NCBI GenBank assembly: GCA_037013495.1
Contig: CM072805.1
Location: forward strand, 10,574,601-10,638,600
Source: Hippophae tibetana
Lineage: Eukaryota > Streptophyta > Magnoliopsida > Rosales > Elaeagnaceae
DNA: 64,000 bases
Direction of reading: 5' to 3'
Positions 1 through 14,752 of the stretch are shown here, one piece after another; position 1 is the stretch's first letter, and each line of letters starts with the position of its first letter. The position numbers were made by a program, and so were the translations under genes. The notes under the pieces are model-generated. The model was not told where the DNA came from and did not search any database. It worked only from the letters and a program-made list of their open reading frames with translations.

Positions 1-885
1 TTTCTATTCTTATCAAATAAATAGTCTATCTATGGTTGACAAAAATCGATAGCCATAATTTTAACATTAAACAATTGAAATAAAGTAAATCTAACGTTAA
101 AATATTGAATTAAATATTATAAATGCAAATATTCCCCTTATAAGTTTCAACCATTGATTGATATGAAGTCAATTTATGGTTGAGAAAAGTACATAATCAT
201 GAATTTAACATTACACAATTGGGATTTAGAAGATTCGACCTTAACGTACTGATATGACAAAATTGAATACACCGTATTGTTAATATTAGTTCATTTGAAT
301 GGTACATATTTGACTCAAATTCAAATAAATATAGGATATTTAAATATAAACCTCAATTTCTATTCTTATCAAATAAATAGTCTATCTATGGTTGACAAAA
401 ATCGATAGCCATAATTTTAACATTAAACAATTGAAATAAAGTAAATCTAACGTTAAAATATTGAATTAAATATTATAAATGCAAATATTCCCCTTATAAG
501 TTTCAACCATTGATTGATATGAAGTCAATTTATGGTTGAGAAAAGTACATAATCATGAATTTAACATTACACAATTGGGATTTAGAAGATTCGACCTTAA
601 CGTACTGATATGACAAAATTGAATACACCGTATTGTTAATATTAGTTCATTTTAATGGTCCATATTTGACTCAAATTCAAATAAATATAGTATATGTAAA
701 TATACACCTCAATTTCTATTATTATCAAACAATAGTCGATCTATATTTGAAAAAATTCGATAGCCATAATTTTAACATTAAATAATTGTGATAAATTAAA
801 CCGAAGGTTAAAAAATTGAATTAAATAATAAAAATGCAAATATGCACCTTATATGTTTCAACCATTTATTGATATGAAGTCAATT
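1..885. repeat. Left-edge monomers: partial M7, then M7 and M8 of the 8-mer HOR
   Basis: The window opens inside a monomer. Two nearly identical subfamily-1 stretches start at 1 and 357. They match the M7/M8 pair at 3019-3730, including taggatattt before aacctcaattt, gaaataaag in the tail and the cgtactg variant. M8 carries the private caaacaatag deletion at about 726. The array therefore continues to the left of the window. Confidence 0.8.
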
Positions 886-3730
886 TATGGTTGAGAAAAG
901 TCCATAATCATGAATTTAACATTACACAATTGCGATTTAAAAGATTCGACCTTAACATACTAATATGACAAAATTGAATACACAGTATTGGTAATATTAT
1001 TTCATTTGAATGGTCCATATTTGATTCAAATTCAAATAAATATAGTATATGTAAATATAAACGTTAGTTACTATTATTATCAAATAAATAATCTATCTAT
1101 GGTTGACAAAAATCGATAGCCATAATTTTAACATTAAACAATTGAGATAAAGTAAATCTAACGTTAAAAAATTAAATTAAATAATACAAATGCAAATATG
1201 CCCCTTATAAGTTTGAACCATTGATTGATATGAAGTCAATTTATGGTTGAGAAAGGTCTATAATCATGAATTTAACATTACACAATTGGGATTTAGAAGA
1301 TTGGACCTTAACATACTAATATTACAAATTTGAATACACCGTATTTGTAATATTAGTTCATTTGAATGGTCCATATGTGACTCAAATTCAAATAAATATA
1401 GTATATGTAAATATAAACGTTAGTTTCTATTATTATCAAATAAATAGTCGATCTATCTTTGAAAAAGTCCGATAGCTATAATTTTAACTTTAAATAATTG
1501 AGTTAAATTAAACCTAAGGTTAAAAAATTGAATTAAATAATACAAATGCAAATATGCACCTTATATGTTTCAACCATTTATTGATATGAAGTCAATTTAT
1601 GGTTGAGAAAAGTCCATAATCATGAATTTAACATTACACAATTGGGAATTAGAAGATTCGAGCTTAAGATACTGATATGACAAAATTGAATACATATTGT
1701 TAATATTAGTTCATTTGAATGGTCCATATTTGACTCAAATTCAAATAAATATAGTATATGTAAATATAAACGTTAGTTACTATTATTATCAAATAAATAA
1801 TCTATCTATGGTTGACAAAAATCGATAGCCATAATTTTAACATTAAATAATTGAGATAAATTAAACCTAAGGTTAAAAAATTGAATTAAATAATACAAAT
1901 GCAAATATGCACCTTATATGTTTCCACCATTTATTGATATGAAGTCAATTTATGCTTGAGAAAAGTCCATAATCATGAATTTAACATTACAGAATTGGGA
2001 ATTAGAAGATTCGACTTTAAGACTCTGATATGACAAATTTGAATACACCGTATTTGTAATATTAGTTCATTTGAATGGTCCATATGTGACTCAAATTCAA
2101 ATAAATATAGTATATGTAAATATAAACGTTAGTTTCTATTATTATCAAATAAATAGTCGATCTATCTTTGAAACAATTCGATAGCCATAATTTTAACATT
2201 AAATAATTGAGATAAATTAAACCTAAGGTTAAAAAATTGAATTAAATAATACAAATGCAAATATGCACCTTATATGTTTCCACCATTTATTGATATGAAG
2301 TCAATTTATGGTTGAGAACAGTCCATAATCATGAATTTAACATTACACAATTAGGAATTAGAAGATTCGACTTTAAGATACTGATATGACAAAATTGAAT
2401 ACACCGTATTGTTAATATTAGTTCATTTGAATGGTACATATTTGACTTAAATTCAAATAAATATAGTATATGTAAATATACACCTCAATTTCTATTCTTA
2501 TGAAATAAATAGTCGATCTATCTTTGAAACAATTCGATAGCCATAATTTTAACATTAAATAATTGAGATAAATTAAACCTAAGGTTAAAAAATTGAATTA
2601 AATAATACAAATGCAAATATGCACCTTATATGTTTCCACCATTTATTGATATGAAGTCAATTTATGCTTGAGAAAAGTCCATAATCATGAATTTAACATT
2701 ACACAATTGGGAATTAGAAGATTCAACTTTAAGATACTGATATGACAAAATTGAATACACCGTATTGTTAATATTAGTTCATTTGAATGGTACATATTTG
2801 ACTCAAATTCAAATAAATATAGGATATTTAAATATAAACCTCAATTTCTATTCTTATCAAATAAATAGTCTATCTATGGTTGACAAAAATCGATAGCCAT
2901 AATTTTAACATTAAACAATTGAAATAAAGTAAATCTAACGTTAAAATATTGAATTAAATATTATAAATGCAAATATTCCCCTTATAAGTTTCAACCATTG
3001 ATTGATATGAAGTCAATTTATGGTTGAGAAAAGTACATAATCATGAATTTAACATTACACAATTGGGATTTAGAAGATTCGACCTTAACGTACTGATATG
3101 ACAAATTTGAATACACCGTATTGTTAATATTAGTTCATTTGAATGGTACATATTTGACTCAAATTCAAATAAATATAGGATATTTAAATATAAACCTCAA
3201 TTTCTATTCTTATCAAATAAATAGTCTATCTATGGTTGACAAAAATCGATAGCCATAATTTTAACATTAAACAATTGAAATAAAGTAAATCTAACGTTAA
3301 AATATTGAATTAAATATTATAAATGCAAATATTCCCCTTATAAGTTTCAACCATTGATTGATATGAAGTCAATTTATGGTTGAGAAAAGTACATAATCAT
3401 GAATTTAACATTACACAATTGGGATTTAGAAGATTCGACCTTAACGTACTGATATGACAAAATTGAATACACCGTATTGTTAATATTAGTTCATTTTAAT
3501 GGTCCATATTTGACTCAAATTCAAATAAATATAGTATATGTAAATATACACCTCAATTTCTATTATTATCAAAACAATAGTCGATCTATATTTGAAAAAA
3601 TTCGATAGCCATAATTTTAACATTAAATAATTGTGATAAATTAAACCGAAGGTAAAAAAATTGAATTAAATAATAAAAATGCAAATATGCACCTTATATG
3701 TTTCAACCATTTATTGATATGAAGTCAATT
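886..3730. repeat. Region 1 HOR unit, canonical 8-mer (M1-M8)
   Basis: Eight monomers start at 886, 1242, 1598, 1951, 2307, 2663, 3019 and 3375, total 2,845 bp. Markers in order: M1 cgatttaaaag; M2 gattggacc with catatgtgactc; M3 a 3-bp shortening at gaatacatattg (353-bp monomer); M4 gactctgatatg; M5 gagaacag with aattaggaatt; M6 gattcaacttt; M7 cgtactg with gaatggtacat and ggatattt; M8 ttttaatggtcc with the caaacaatag or caaaacaatag marker. This order defines the parental unit of region 1. Confidence 0.8.
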
Positions 3731-6700
3731 TATGGTTGAGAAAAGTCCATAATCATGAATTTAACATTACACAATTGCGATTTAAAAGATTCGACCTTAA
3801 CATACTAATATGACAAAATTGAATACACAGTATTGGTAATATTATTTCATTTGAATGGTCCATATTTGATTCAAATTCAAATAAATATAGTATATGTAAA
3901 TATAAACGTTAGTTACTATTATTATCAAATAAATAATCTATCTATGGTTGACAAAAATCGATAGCCATAATTTTAACATTAAACAATTGAGATAAAGTAA
4001 ATCTAACGTTAAAAAATTAAATTAAATAATACAAATGCAAATATGCCCCTTATAAGTTTGAACCATTGATTGATATGAAGTCAATTTATGGTTGAGAAAG
4101 GTCTATAATCATGAATTTAACATTACACAATTGGGATTTAGAAGATTGGACCTTAACATACTAATATTACAAATTTGAATACACCGTATTTGTAATATTA
4201 GTTCATTTGAATGGTCCATATGTGACTCAAATTCAAATAAATATAGTATATGTAAATATAAACGTTAGTTTCTATTATTATCAAATAAATAGTCGATCTA
4301 TCTTTGAAAAAGTCCGATAGCTATAATTTTAACTTTAAATAATTGAGTTAAATTAAACCTAAGGTTAAAAAATTGAATTAAATAATACAAATGCAAATAT
4401 GCACCTTATATGTTTCAACCATTTATTGATATGAAGTCAATTTATGGTTGAGAAAAGTCCATAATCATGAATTTAACATTACACAATTGGGAATTAGAAG
4501 ATTCGACCTTAAGATACTGATATGACAAAATTGAATACATATTGTTAATATTAGTTCATTTGAATGGTCCATATTTGACTCAAATTCAAATAAATATAGT
4601 ATATGTAAATAGAAACGTTAGTTACTATCATTATCAAATAAATAATCTATCTATGGTTGACAAAAATCGATAGCCATAATTTTAACATTAAATAATTGAG
4701 ATAAATTAAACCTAAGGTTAAAAAATTGAATTAAATAATACAAATGCAAATATGCACCTTATATGTTTCCACCATTTATTGATATGAAGTCAATTTATGC
4801 TTGAGAAAAGTCCATAATCATGAATTTAACATTACACAATTGGGAATTAGAAGATTCGACTTTAAGACTCTGATATGCCAAAATTGAATACACCGTATTG
4901 TTAATATTAGTTCATTTGAATGGTACATATTTGACTCAAATTCAAATAAATATAGTATATGTAAATATACACCTCAATTTCTATTCTTATCAAATAAATA
5001 GTCTATCTATGGTTGACAAAAATCGATAGCAATAATTTTAACATTAAACAATTGAGAGAAAGTAAATCAAACGTTAAAATATTGAATTAAATATTACAAA
5101 TGCAAATATTACCCTTATAATTTCAACCATTGATTGATATGAAGTCAATTTATGGTTGAGAAAAGTCCATAATCATGAATTTAACATTACACAATTGGGA
5201 TTTAGAAGATTCGACCTTAACATACTGATATGACAAAATGGAATACACCATATTGTTAATATTAGTTCATTTGAATAGTCCATATTTGACTTAAATTCAA
5301 ATAAATATAGTATATGTAAATATAAACGTTAGTTTCTATTATTATCAAATAAATAATCGATCTATCTTTGAAACAAATCGATAGCCATAATTTTAACATT
5401 AAATAATTGAGATAAATTAAACCTAAGGTTAAAAAATTGAATTAAATAATACAAATGCAAATATGCACCTTATATGTTTCCACCATTTATTGATATGAAG
5501 TCAATTTATGCTTGAGAAAAGTCCATAATCATGAATTTAACATTACACAATTGGGAATTAGAAGATTCGACTTTAAGACTCTGATATGCCAAAATTGAAT
5601 ACACCGTATTGTTAATATTAGTTCATTTGAATGGTACATATTTGACTCAAATTCAAATAAATATAGTATATGTAAATATACACCTCAATTTCTATTCTTA
5701 TCAAATAAATAGTCTATCTATGGTTGACAAAAATCGATAGCAATAATTTTAACAATAAACAATTGAGAGAAAGTAAATCAAACGTTAAAATATTGAATTA
5801 AATATTACAAATGCAAATATTACCCTTATAATTTCAACCATTGATTGATATGAAGTCAATTTATGGTTGAGAAAAGTCCATAATCATGAATTTAACATTA
5901 CACAATTGGGATTTAGAAGATTCGACCTTAACATACTGATAAACAAAATGGAATACACCATATTGTTAATATTAGTTCATTTGAATAGTCCATATTTGAC
6001 TCAAATTCAAATAAATATAGTATATGTAAATATAAACGTTAGTTTCTATTATTATCAAATAAATAGTCGATCTATCTTTGAAACAATTCGATAGCCATAA
6101 TTTTAACATTAAATAATTGAGATAAATTAAACCTAAGGTTAAAAAATTGAATTAAATAATACAAATGCAAATATGCACCTTATATGTTTCCACCATTTAT
6201 TGATATGAAGTCAATTTATGCTTGAGAAAAGTCCATAATCATGAATTTAACATTACACAATTGGGAATTAGAAGATTCAACTTTAAGATACTGATATGAC
6301 AAAATTGAATACACCGTATTGTTAATATTAGTTCATTTGAATGGTACATATTTGACTCAAATTCAAATAAATATAGGATATTTAAATATAAACCTCAATT
6401 TCTATTCTTATCAAATAAATAGTCTATCTATGGTTGACAAAAATCGATAGCCATAATTTTAACATTAAACAATTGAAATAAAGTAAATCTAACGTTAAAA
6501 TATTGAATTAAATATTATAAATGCAAATATTCCCCTTATAAGTTTCAACCATTGATTGATATGAAGTCAATTTATGGTTGAGAAAAGTACATAATCATGA
6601 ATTTAACATTACACAATTGGGATTTAGAAGATTCGACCTTAACGTACTGATATGACAAAATTGAATACACCGTATTGTTAATATTAGTTCATTTGAATGG

Positions 6701-7283
6701 TACATATTTGACTCAAATTCAAATAAATATATAATATTTAAATATAAACCTCAATTTCTATTCTTATCAAATAAATAGTCTATCTATGGTTGACAAAAAT
6801 CGATAGCCATAATTTTAACATTAAACAATTGAAATAAAGTAAATCTAACGTTAAAATATTGAATTAAATATTATAAATGCAAATATTCCCCTTATAAGTT
6901 TCAACCATTGATTGATATGAAGTCAATTTATGGTTGAGAAAAGTACATAATCATGAATTTAACATTACACAATTGGGATTTAGAAGATTCGACCTTAACG
7001 TACTGATATGACAAAATTGAATACACCGTATTGTTAATATTAGTTCATTTTAATGGTCCATATTTGACTCAAATTCAAATAAATATAGTATATGTAAATA
7101 TACACCTCAATTTCTATTATTATCAAACAATAGTCGATCTATATTTGAAAAAATTCGATAGCCATAATTTTAACATTAAATAATTGTGATAAATTAAACC
7201 GAAGGTTAAAAAATTGAATTAAATAATAAAAATGCAAATATGCACCTTATATGTTTCAACCATTTATTGATATGAAGTCAATT
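3731..7283. repeat. Region 1 HOR unit, expanded 10-mer
   Basis: Ten monomers in the order M1, M2, M3, M4-like, N, M4-like, N, M6, M7, M8. N carries tggaatacacc and takes the place of M5. Relative to the 8-mer this unit has an extra dimer. M6-M8 at 6217-7283 match 2663-3730 at an offset close to 3,555 bp, with a small ataatattt variant in M7 near 6731. Confidence 0.75.
4796..6216. repeat. Tandem duplication of a ~710-bp dimer inside the 10-mer
   Basis: The M4-like/N pair at 4796-5506 is followed directly by a second copy at 5507-6216. Both M4-like monomers carry the private gatatgccaaaa substitution, and both are followed by attaccctta tails with gagagaaag. The second N differs by a 1-bp deletion, giving gataaacaaaa near 5939. 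Confidence 0.8.
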
Positions 7284-9062
7284 TATGGTTGAGAAAAGTC
7301 CATAATCATGAATTTAACATTACACAATTGCGATTTAAAAGATTCGACCTTAACATACTAATATGACAAAATTGAATACACAGTATTGGTAATATTATTT
7401 CATTTGAATGGTCCATATTTGATTCAAATTCAAATAAATATAGTATATGTAAATATAAACGTTAGTTACTATTATTATCAAATAAATAATCTATCTATGG
7501 TTGACAAAAATCGATAGCCATAATTTTAACATTAAACAATTGAGATAAAGTAAATCTAACGTTAAAAAATTAAATTAAATAATACAAATGCAAATATGCC
7601 CCTTATAAGTTTGAACCATTGATTGATATGAAGTCAATTTATGGTTGAGAAAGGGCTATAATCATGAATTTAACATTACACAATTGGGATTTAGAAGATT
7701 GGACCTTAACATACTAATATTACAAATTTGAATACACCGTATTTGTAATATTAGTTCATTTGAATGGTCCATATGTGACTCAAATTCAAATAAATATAGT
7801 ATATGTAAATATAAACGTTAGTTTCTATTATTATCAAATAAATAGTCGATCTATCTTTGAAACAATTCGATAGCCATAATTTTAACATTAAATAATTGAG
7901 ATAAATTAAACCTAAGGTTAAAAAATTGAATTAAATAATACAAATGCAAATATGCACCTTATATGTTTCCACCATTTATTGATATGAAGTCAATTTATGG
8001 TTGAGAACAGTCCATAATCATGAATTTAACATTACACAATTAGGAATTAGAAGATTCGACTTTAAGATACTGATATGACAAAATTGAATACACCGTATTG
8101 TTAATATTAGTTCATTTGAATGGTACATATTTGACTTAAATTCAAATAAATATAGTATATGTAAATATACACCTCAATTTCTATTCTTATGAAATAAATA
8201 GTCGATCTATCTTTGAAACAATTCGATAGCCATAATTTTAACATTAAATAATTGAGATAAATTAAACCTAAGGTTAAAAAATTGAATTAAATAATACAAA
8301 TGCAAATATGCACCTTATATGTTTCCACCATTTATTGATATGAAGTCAATTTATGGTTGAGAAAAGTACATAATCATGAATTTAACATTACACAATTGGG
8401 ATTTAGAAGATTCGACCTTAACGTACTGATATGACAAAATTGAATACACCGTATTGTTAATATTAGTTCATTTGAATGGTACATATTTGACTCAAATTCA
8501 AATAAATATAGGATATTTAAATATAAACCTCAATTTCTATTCTTATCAAATAAATAGTCTATCTATGGTTGACAAAAATCGATAGCCATAATTTTAACAT
8601 TAAACAATTGAAATAAAGTAAATCTAACGTTAAAATATTGAATTAAATATTATAAATGCAAATATTCCCCTTATAAGTTTCAACCATTGATTGATATGAA
8701 GTCAATTTATGGTTGAGAAAAGTACATAATCATGAATTTAACATTACACAATTGGGATTTAGAAGATTCGACCTTAACGTACTGATATGACAAAATTGAA
8801 TACACCGTATTGTTAATATTAGTTCATTTTAATGGTCCATATTTGACTCAAATTCAAATAAATATAGTATATGTAAATATACACCTCAATTTCTATTATT
8901 ATCAAACAATAGTCGATCTATATTTGAAAAAATTCGATAGCCATAATTTTAACATTAAATAATTGTGATAAATTAAACCGAAGGTTAAAAAATTGAATTA
9001 AATAATAAAAATGCAAATATGCACCTTATATGTTTCAACCATTTATTGATATGAAGTCAATT
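7284..9062. repeat. Region 1 HOR unit, contracted 5-mer
   Basis: The order is M1, M2, M5, M7, M8 (starts 7284, 7640, 7996, 8352, 8708). M3, M4 and M6 of the 8-mer are missing. The joins fall inside homologous positions, so the monomer register is kept, as expected from unequal exchange between out-of-register copies. Confidence 0.75.
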
Positions 9063-10129
9063 TATGGTTGAGAAAAGTCCATAATCATGAATTTAACATT
9101 ACACAATTGCGATTTAAAAGATTCGACCTTAACATACTAATATGACAAAATTGAATACACAGTATTGGTAATATTATTTCATTTGAATGGTCCATATTTG
9201 ATTCAAATTCAAATAAATATAGTATATGTAAATATAAACGTTAGTTACTATTATTATCAAATAAATAATCTATCTATGGTTGACAAAAATCGATAGCCAT
9301 AATTTTAACATTAAACAATTGAAATAAAGTAAATCTAACGTTAAAATATTGAATTAAATATTATAAATGCAAATATTCCCCTTATAAGTTTCAACCATTG
9401 ATTGATATGAAGTCAATTTATGGTTGAGAAAAGTACATAATCATGAATTTAACATTACACAATTGGGATTTAGAAGATTCGACCTTAACGTACTGATATG
9501 ACAAAATTGAATACACCGTATTGTTAATATTAGTTCATTTGAATGGTACATATTTGACTCAAATTCAAATAAATATATAATATTTAAATATAAACCTCAA
9601 TTTCTATTCTTATCAAATAAATAGTCTATCTATGGTTGACAAAAATCGATAGCCATAATTTTAACATTAAACAATTGAAATAAAGTAAATCTAACGTTAA
9701 AATATTGAATTAAATATTATAAATGCAAATATTCCCCTTATAAGTTTCAACCATTGATTGATATGAAGTCAATTTATGGTTGAGAAAAGTACATAATCAT
9801 GAATTTAACATTACACAATTGGGATTTAGAAGATTCGACCTTAACGTACTGATATGACAAAATTGAATACACCGTATTGTTAATATTAGTTCATTTTAAT
9901 GGTCCATATTTGACTCAAATTCAAATAAATATAGTATATGTAAATATACACCTCAATTTCTATTATTATCAAACAATAGTCGATCTATATTTGAAAAAAT
10001 TCGATAGCCATAATTTTAACATTAAATAATTGTGATAAATTAAACCGAAGGTTAAAAAATTGAATTAAATAATAAAAATGCAAATATGCACCTTATATGT
10101 TTCAACCATTTATTGATATGAAGTCAATT
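9063..10129. repeat. Region 1 HOR unit, contracted 3-mer with a hybrid monomer
   Basis: The order is M1/M7-type hybrid, M7, M8 (starts 9063, 9419, 9775). The first monomer has the M1 front, including gcgatttaaaag and acgttagttac, but its tail carries gaaataaag and attcccc of the M6/M7 lineage instead of gagataaag and tgcccc. The switch lies between about 9280 and 9318. Confidence 0.75.
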
Positions 10130-12977
10130 TATGGTTGAGAAAAGTCCATAATCATGAATTTAACATTACACAATTGCGATTTAAAAGATTCGACCTTAAC
10201 ATACTAATATGACAAAATTGAATACACAGTATTGGTAATATTATTTCATTTGAATGGTCCATATTTGATTCAAATTCAAATAAATATAGTATATGTAAAT
10301 ATAAACGTTAGTTACTATTATTATCAAATAAATAATCTATCTATGGTTGACAAAAATCGATAGCCATAATTTTAACATTAAACAATTGAGATAAAGTAAA
10401 TCTAACGTTAAAAAATTAAATTAAATAATACAAATGCAAATATGCCCCTTATAAGTTTGAACCATTGATTGATATGAAGTCAATTTATGGTTGAGAAAGG
10501 GCTATAATCATGAATTTAACATTACACAATTGGGATTTAGAAGATTGGACCTTAACATACTAATATTACAAATTTGAATACACCGTATTTGTAATATTAG
10601 TTCATTTGAATGGTCCATATGTGACTCAAATTCAAATAAATATAGTATATGTAAATATAAACGTTAGTTTCTATTATTATCAAATAAATAGTCGATCTAT
10701 CTTTGAAACAATTCGATAGCCATAATTTTAACATTAAATAATTGAGATAAATTAAACCTAAGGTTAAAAAATTGAATTAAATAATACAAATGCAAATATG
10801 CACCTTATATGTTTCCACCATTTATTGATATGAAGTCAATTTATGGTTGAGAACAGTCCATAATCATGAATTTAACATTACACAATTAGGAATTAGAAGA
10901 TTCGACTTTAAGATACTGATATGACAAAATTGAATACACCGTATTGTTAATATTAGTTCATTTGAATGGTACATATTTGACTTAAATTCAAATAAATATA
11001 GTATATGTAAATATACACCTCAATTTCTATTCTTATGAAATAAATAGTCGATCTATCTTTGAAACAATTCGATAGCCATAATTTTAACATTAAATAATTG
11101 AGATAAATTAAACCTAAGGTTAAAAAATTGAATTAAATAATACAAATGCAAATATGCACCTTATATGTTTCCACCATTTATTGATATGAAGTCAATTTAT
11201 GGTTGAGAAAAGTACATAATCATGAATTTAACATTACACAATTGGGATTTAGAAGATTCGACCTTAACGTACTGATATGACAAAATTGAATACACCGTAT
11301 TGTTAATATTAGTTCATTTGAATGGTCCATATTTGACTCAAATTCAAATAAATATAGTATATGTAAATATAAACGTTAGTTACTATTATTATCAAATAAA
11401 TAATCTATCTATGGTTGACAAAAATCGATAGCCATAATTTTAACATTAAATAATTGAGATAAATTAAACCTAAGGTTAAAAAATTGAATTAAATAATACA
11501 AATGCAAATATGCACCTTATATGTTTCCACCATTTATTGATATGAAGTCAATTTATGCTTGAGAAAAGTCCATAATCATGAATTTAACATTACAGAATTG
11601 GGAATTAGAAGATTCGAATTTAAGACTCTGATATGACAAATTTGAATACACCGTATTTGTAATATTAGTTCATTTGAATGGTCCATATGTGACTCAAATT
11701 CAAATAAATATAGTATATGTAAATATAAACGTTAGTTTCTATTATTATCAAATAAATAGTCGATCTATCTTTGAAACAATTCGATAGCCATAATTTTAAC
11801 ATTAAATAATTGAGATAAATTAAACCTAAGGTTAAAAAATTGAATTAAATAATACAAATGCAAATATGCACCTTATATGTTTCCACCATTTATTGATATG
11901 AAGTCAATTTATGGTTGAGAACAGTCCATAATCATGAATTTAACATTACACAATTAGGAATTAGAAGATTCGACTTTAAGATACTGATATGACAAAATTG
12001 AATACACCGTATTGTTAATATTAGTTCATTTGAATGGTACATATTTGACTTAAATTCAAATAAATATAGTATATGTAAATATACACCTCAATTTCTATTC
12101 TTATGAAATAAATAGTCGATCTATCTTTGAAACAATTCGATAGCCATAATTTTAACATTAAATAATTGAGATAAATTAAACCTAAGGTTAAAAAATTGAA
12201 TTAAATAATACAAATGCAAATATGCACCTTATATGTTTCCACCATTTATTGATATGAAGTCAATTTATGGTTGAGAAAAGTACATAATCATGAATTTAAC
12301 ATTACACAATTGGGATTTAGAAGATTCGACCTTAACGTACTGATATGACAAAATTGAATACACCGTATTGTTAATATTAGTTCATTTGAATGGTACATAT
12401 TTGACTCAAATTCAAATAAATATAGGATATTTAAATATAAACCTCAATTTCTATTCTTATCAAATAAATAGTCTATCTATGGTTGACAAAAATCGATAGC
12501 CATAATTTTAACATTAAACAATTGAAATAAAGTAAATCTAACGTTAAAATATTGAATTAAATATTATAAATTCAAATATTCCCCTTATAAGTTTCAACCA
12601 TTGATTGATATGAAGTCAATTTATGGTTGAGAAAAGTCCATAATCATGAATTTAACATTACACAATTGGGATTTAGAAGATTCGACCTTAACGTACTGAT
12701 ATGACAAAATTGAATACACCGTATTGTTAATATTAGTTCATTTTAATGGTCCATATTTGACTCAAATTCAAATAAATATAGTATATGTAAATATACACCT
12801 CAATTTCTATTATTATCAAAACAATAGTCGATCTATATTTGAAAAAATTCGATAGCCATAATTTTAACATTAAATAATTGTGATAAATTAAACCTAAGGT
12901 TAAAAAATTGAATTAAATAATACAAATGCAAATATGCACCTTATATGTTTCAACCATTTATTGATATGAAGTCAATT
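10130..12977. repeat. Region 1 HOR unit, rearranged 8-mer
   Basis: The order is M1, M2, M5, X, M4, M5, M7, M8. It has the same monomer count as the canonical unit but a different content: M5 is present twice, and M3 and M6 are absent or remade. X (11198-11553) is a hybrid with an M7 front (cgtactg, accgtattg) and an M3 back (gaatggtccat, acgttagttac). Confidence 0.75.
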
Positions 12978-14752
12978 TATGGTTGAGAAAAGTCCATAAT
13001 CATGAATTTAACATTACACAATTGCGATTTAAAAGATTTGACCTTAACATACTAATATGACAAAATTGAATACACAGTATTGGTAATATTATTTCATTTG
13101 AATGGTCCATATTTGATTCAAATTCAAATAAATATAGTATATGTAAATATAAACGTTAGTTACTATTATTATCAAATAAATAATCTATCTATGGTTGACA
13201 AAAATCGATAGCCATAATTTTAACATTAAACAATTGAGATAAAGTAAATCTAACGTTAAAAAATTAAATTAAATAATACAAATGCAAATATGCCCCTTAT
13301 AAGTTTGAACCATTGATTGATATGAAGTCAATTTATGGTTGAGAAAGGTCTATAATCATGAATTTAACATTACACAATTGGGATTTAGAAGATTGGACCT
13401 TAACATACTAATATTACAAATTTGAATACACCGTATTTGTAATATTAGTTCATTTGAATGGTCCATATGTGACTCAAATTCAAATAAATATAGTATATGT
13501 AAATATAAACGTTAGTTTCTATTATTATCAAATAAATAGTCGATCTATCTTTGAAAAAGTCTGATAGCTATAATTTTAACTTTAAATAATTGAGTTAAAT
13601 TAAACCTAAGGTTAAAAAATTGAATTAAATAATACAAATGCAAATATGCACCTTATATGTTTCAACCATTTATTGATATGAAGTCAATTTATGGTTGAGA
13701 AAAGTCCATAATCATGAATTTAACATTACACAATTGGGAATTAGAAGATTCGACCTTAAGATACGGATATGACAAAATTGAATACATATTGTTAATATTA
13801 GTTCATTTGAATGGTCCATATTTGACTCAAATTCAAATAAATATAGTATATGTAAATATAAACGTTAGTTACTATCATTATCAAATAAATAATCTATCTA
13901 TGGTTGACAAAAATCGATAGCCATAATTTTAACATTAAATAATTGAGATAAATTAAACCTAAGGTTAAAAAATTGAATTAAATAATACAAATGCAAATAT
14001 GCACCTTATATGTTTCCACCATTTATTGATATGAAGTCAATTTATGCTTGAGAAAAGTCCATAATCATGAATTTAACATTACAGAATTGGGAATTAGAAG
14101 ATTCGACTTTAAGACTCTGATATGACAAATTTGAATACACCGTATTTGTAATATTAGTTCATTTGAATGGTCCATATGTGACTCAAATTCAAATAAATAT
14201 AGTATATGTAAATATAAACGTTAGTTTCTATTATTATCAAATAAATAGTCGATCTATCTTTGAAACAATTCGATAGCCATAATTTTAACATTAAATAATT
14301 GAGATAAATTAAACCTAAGGTTAAAAAATTGAATTAAATAATACAAATGCAAATATGCACCTTATATGTTTCCACCATTTATTGATATGAAGTCAATTTA
14401 TGGTTGAGAACAGTCCATAATCATGAATTTAACATTACACAATTAGGAATTAGAAGATTCGACTTTAAGATACTGATATGACAAAATTGAATACACCGTA
14501 TTGTTAATATTAGTTCATTTGAATGGTACATATTTGACTTAAATTCAAATAAATATAGTATATGTAAATATACAGCTCAATTTCTATTCTTATCAAATAA
14601 ATAGTCTATCTATGGTTAACAAAAATCGATAGCCATAATTTTAACATTAAACAATTGAGAGAAAGTAAATCAAACGTTAAAATATGGATTAAATATTACA
14701 AATGCAAATATTACCCTTATAATTTCAACCATTGATTGATATGAAGTCAATT
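12978..14752. repeat. Region 1 last, partial HOR unit (M1-M5)
   Basis: Five monomers, M1 to M5, start at 12978, 13334, 13690, 14043 and 14399. M3 at 13690 again has the 3-bp shortening. M5 changes to a different tail near 14575, with tacagctc and aatatggattaaat, which starts the transition into region 2. A chance change to tacggatatg in M3 opens a short reading frame of no apparent meaning. Confidence 0.75.
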
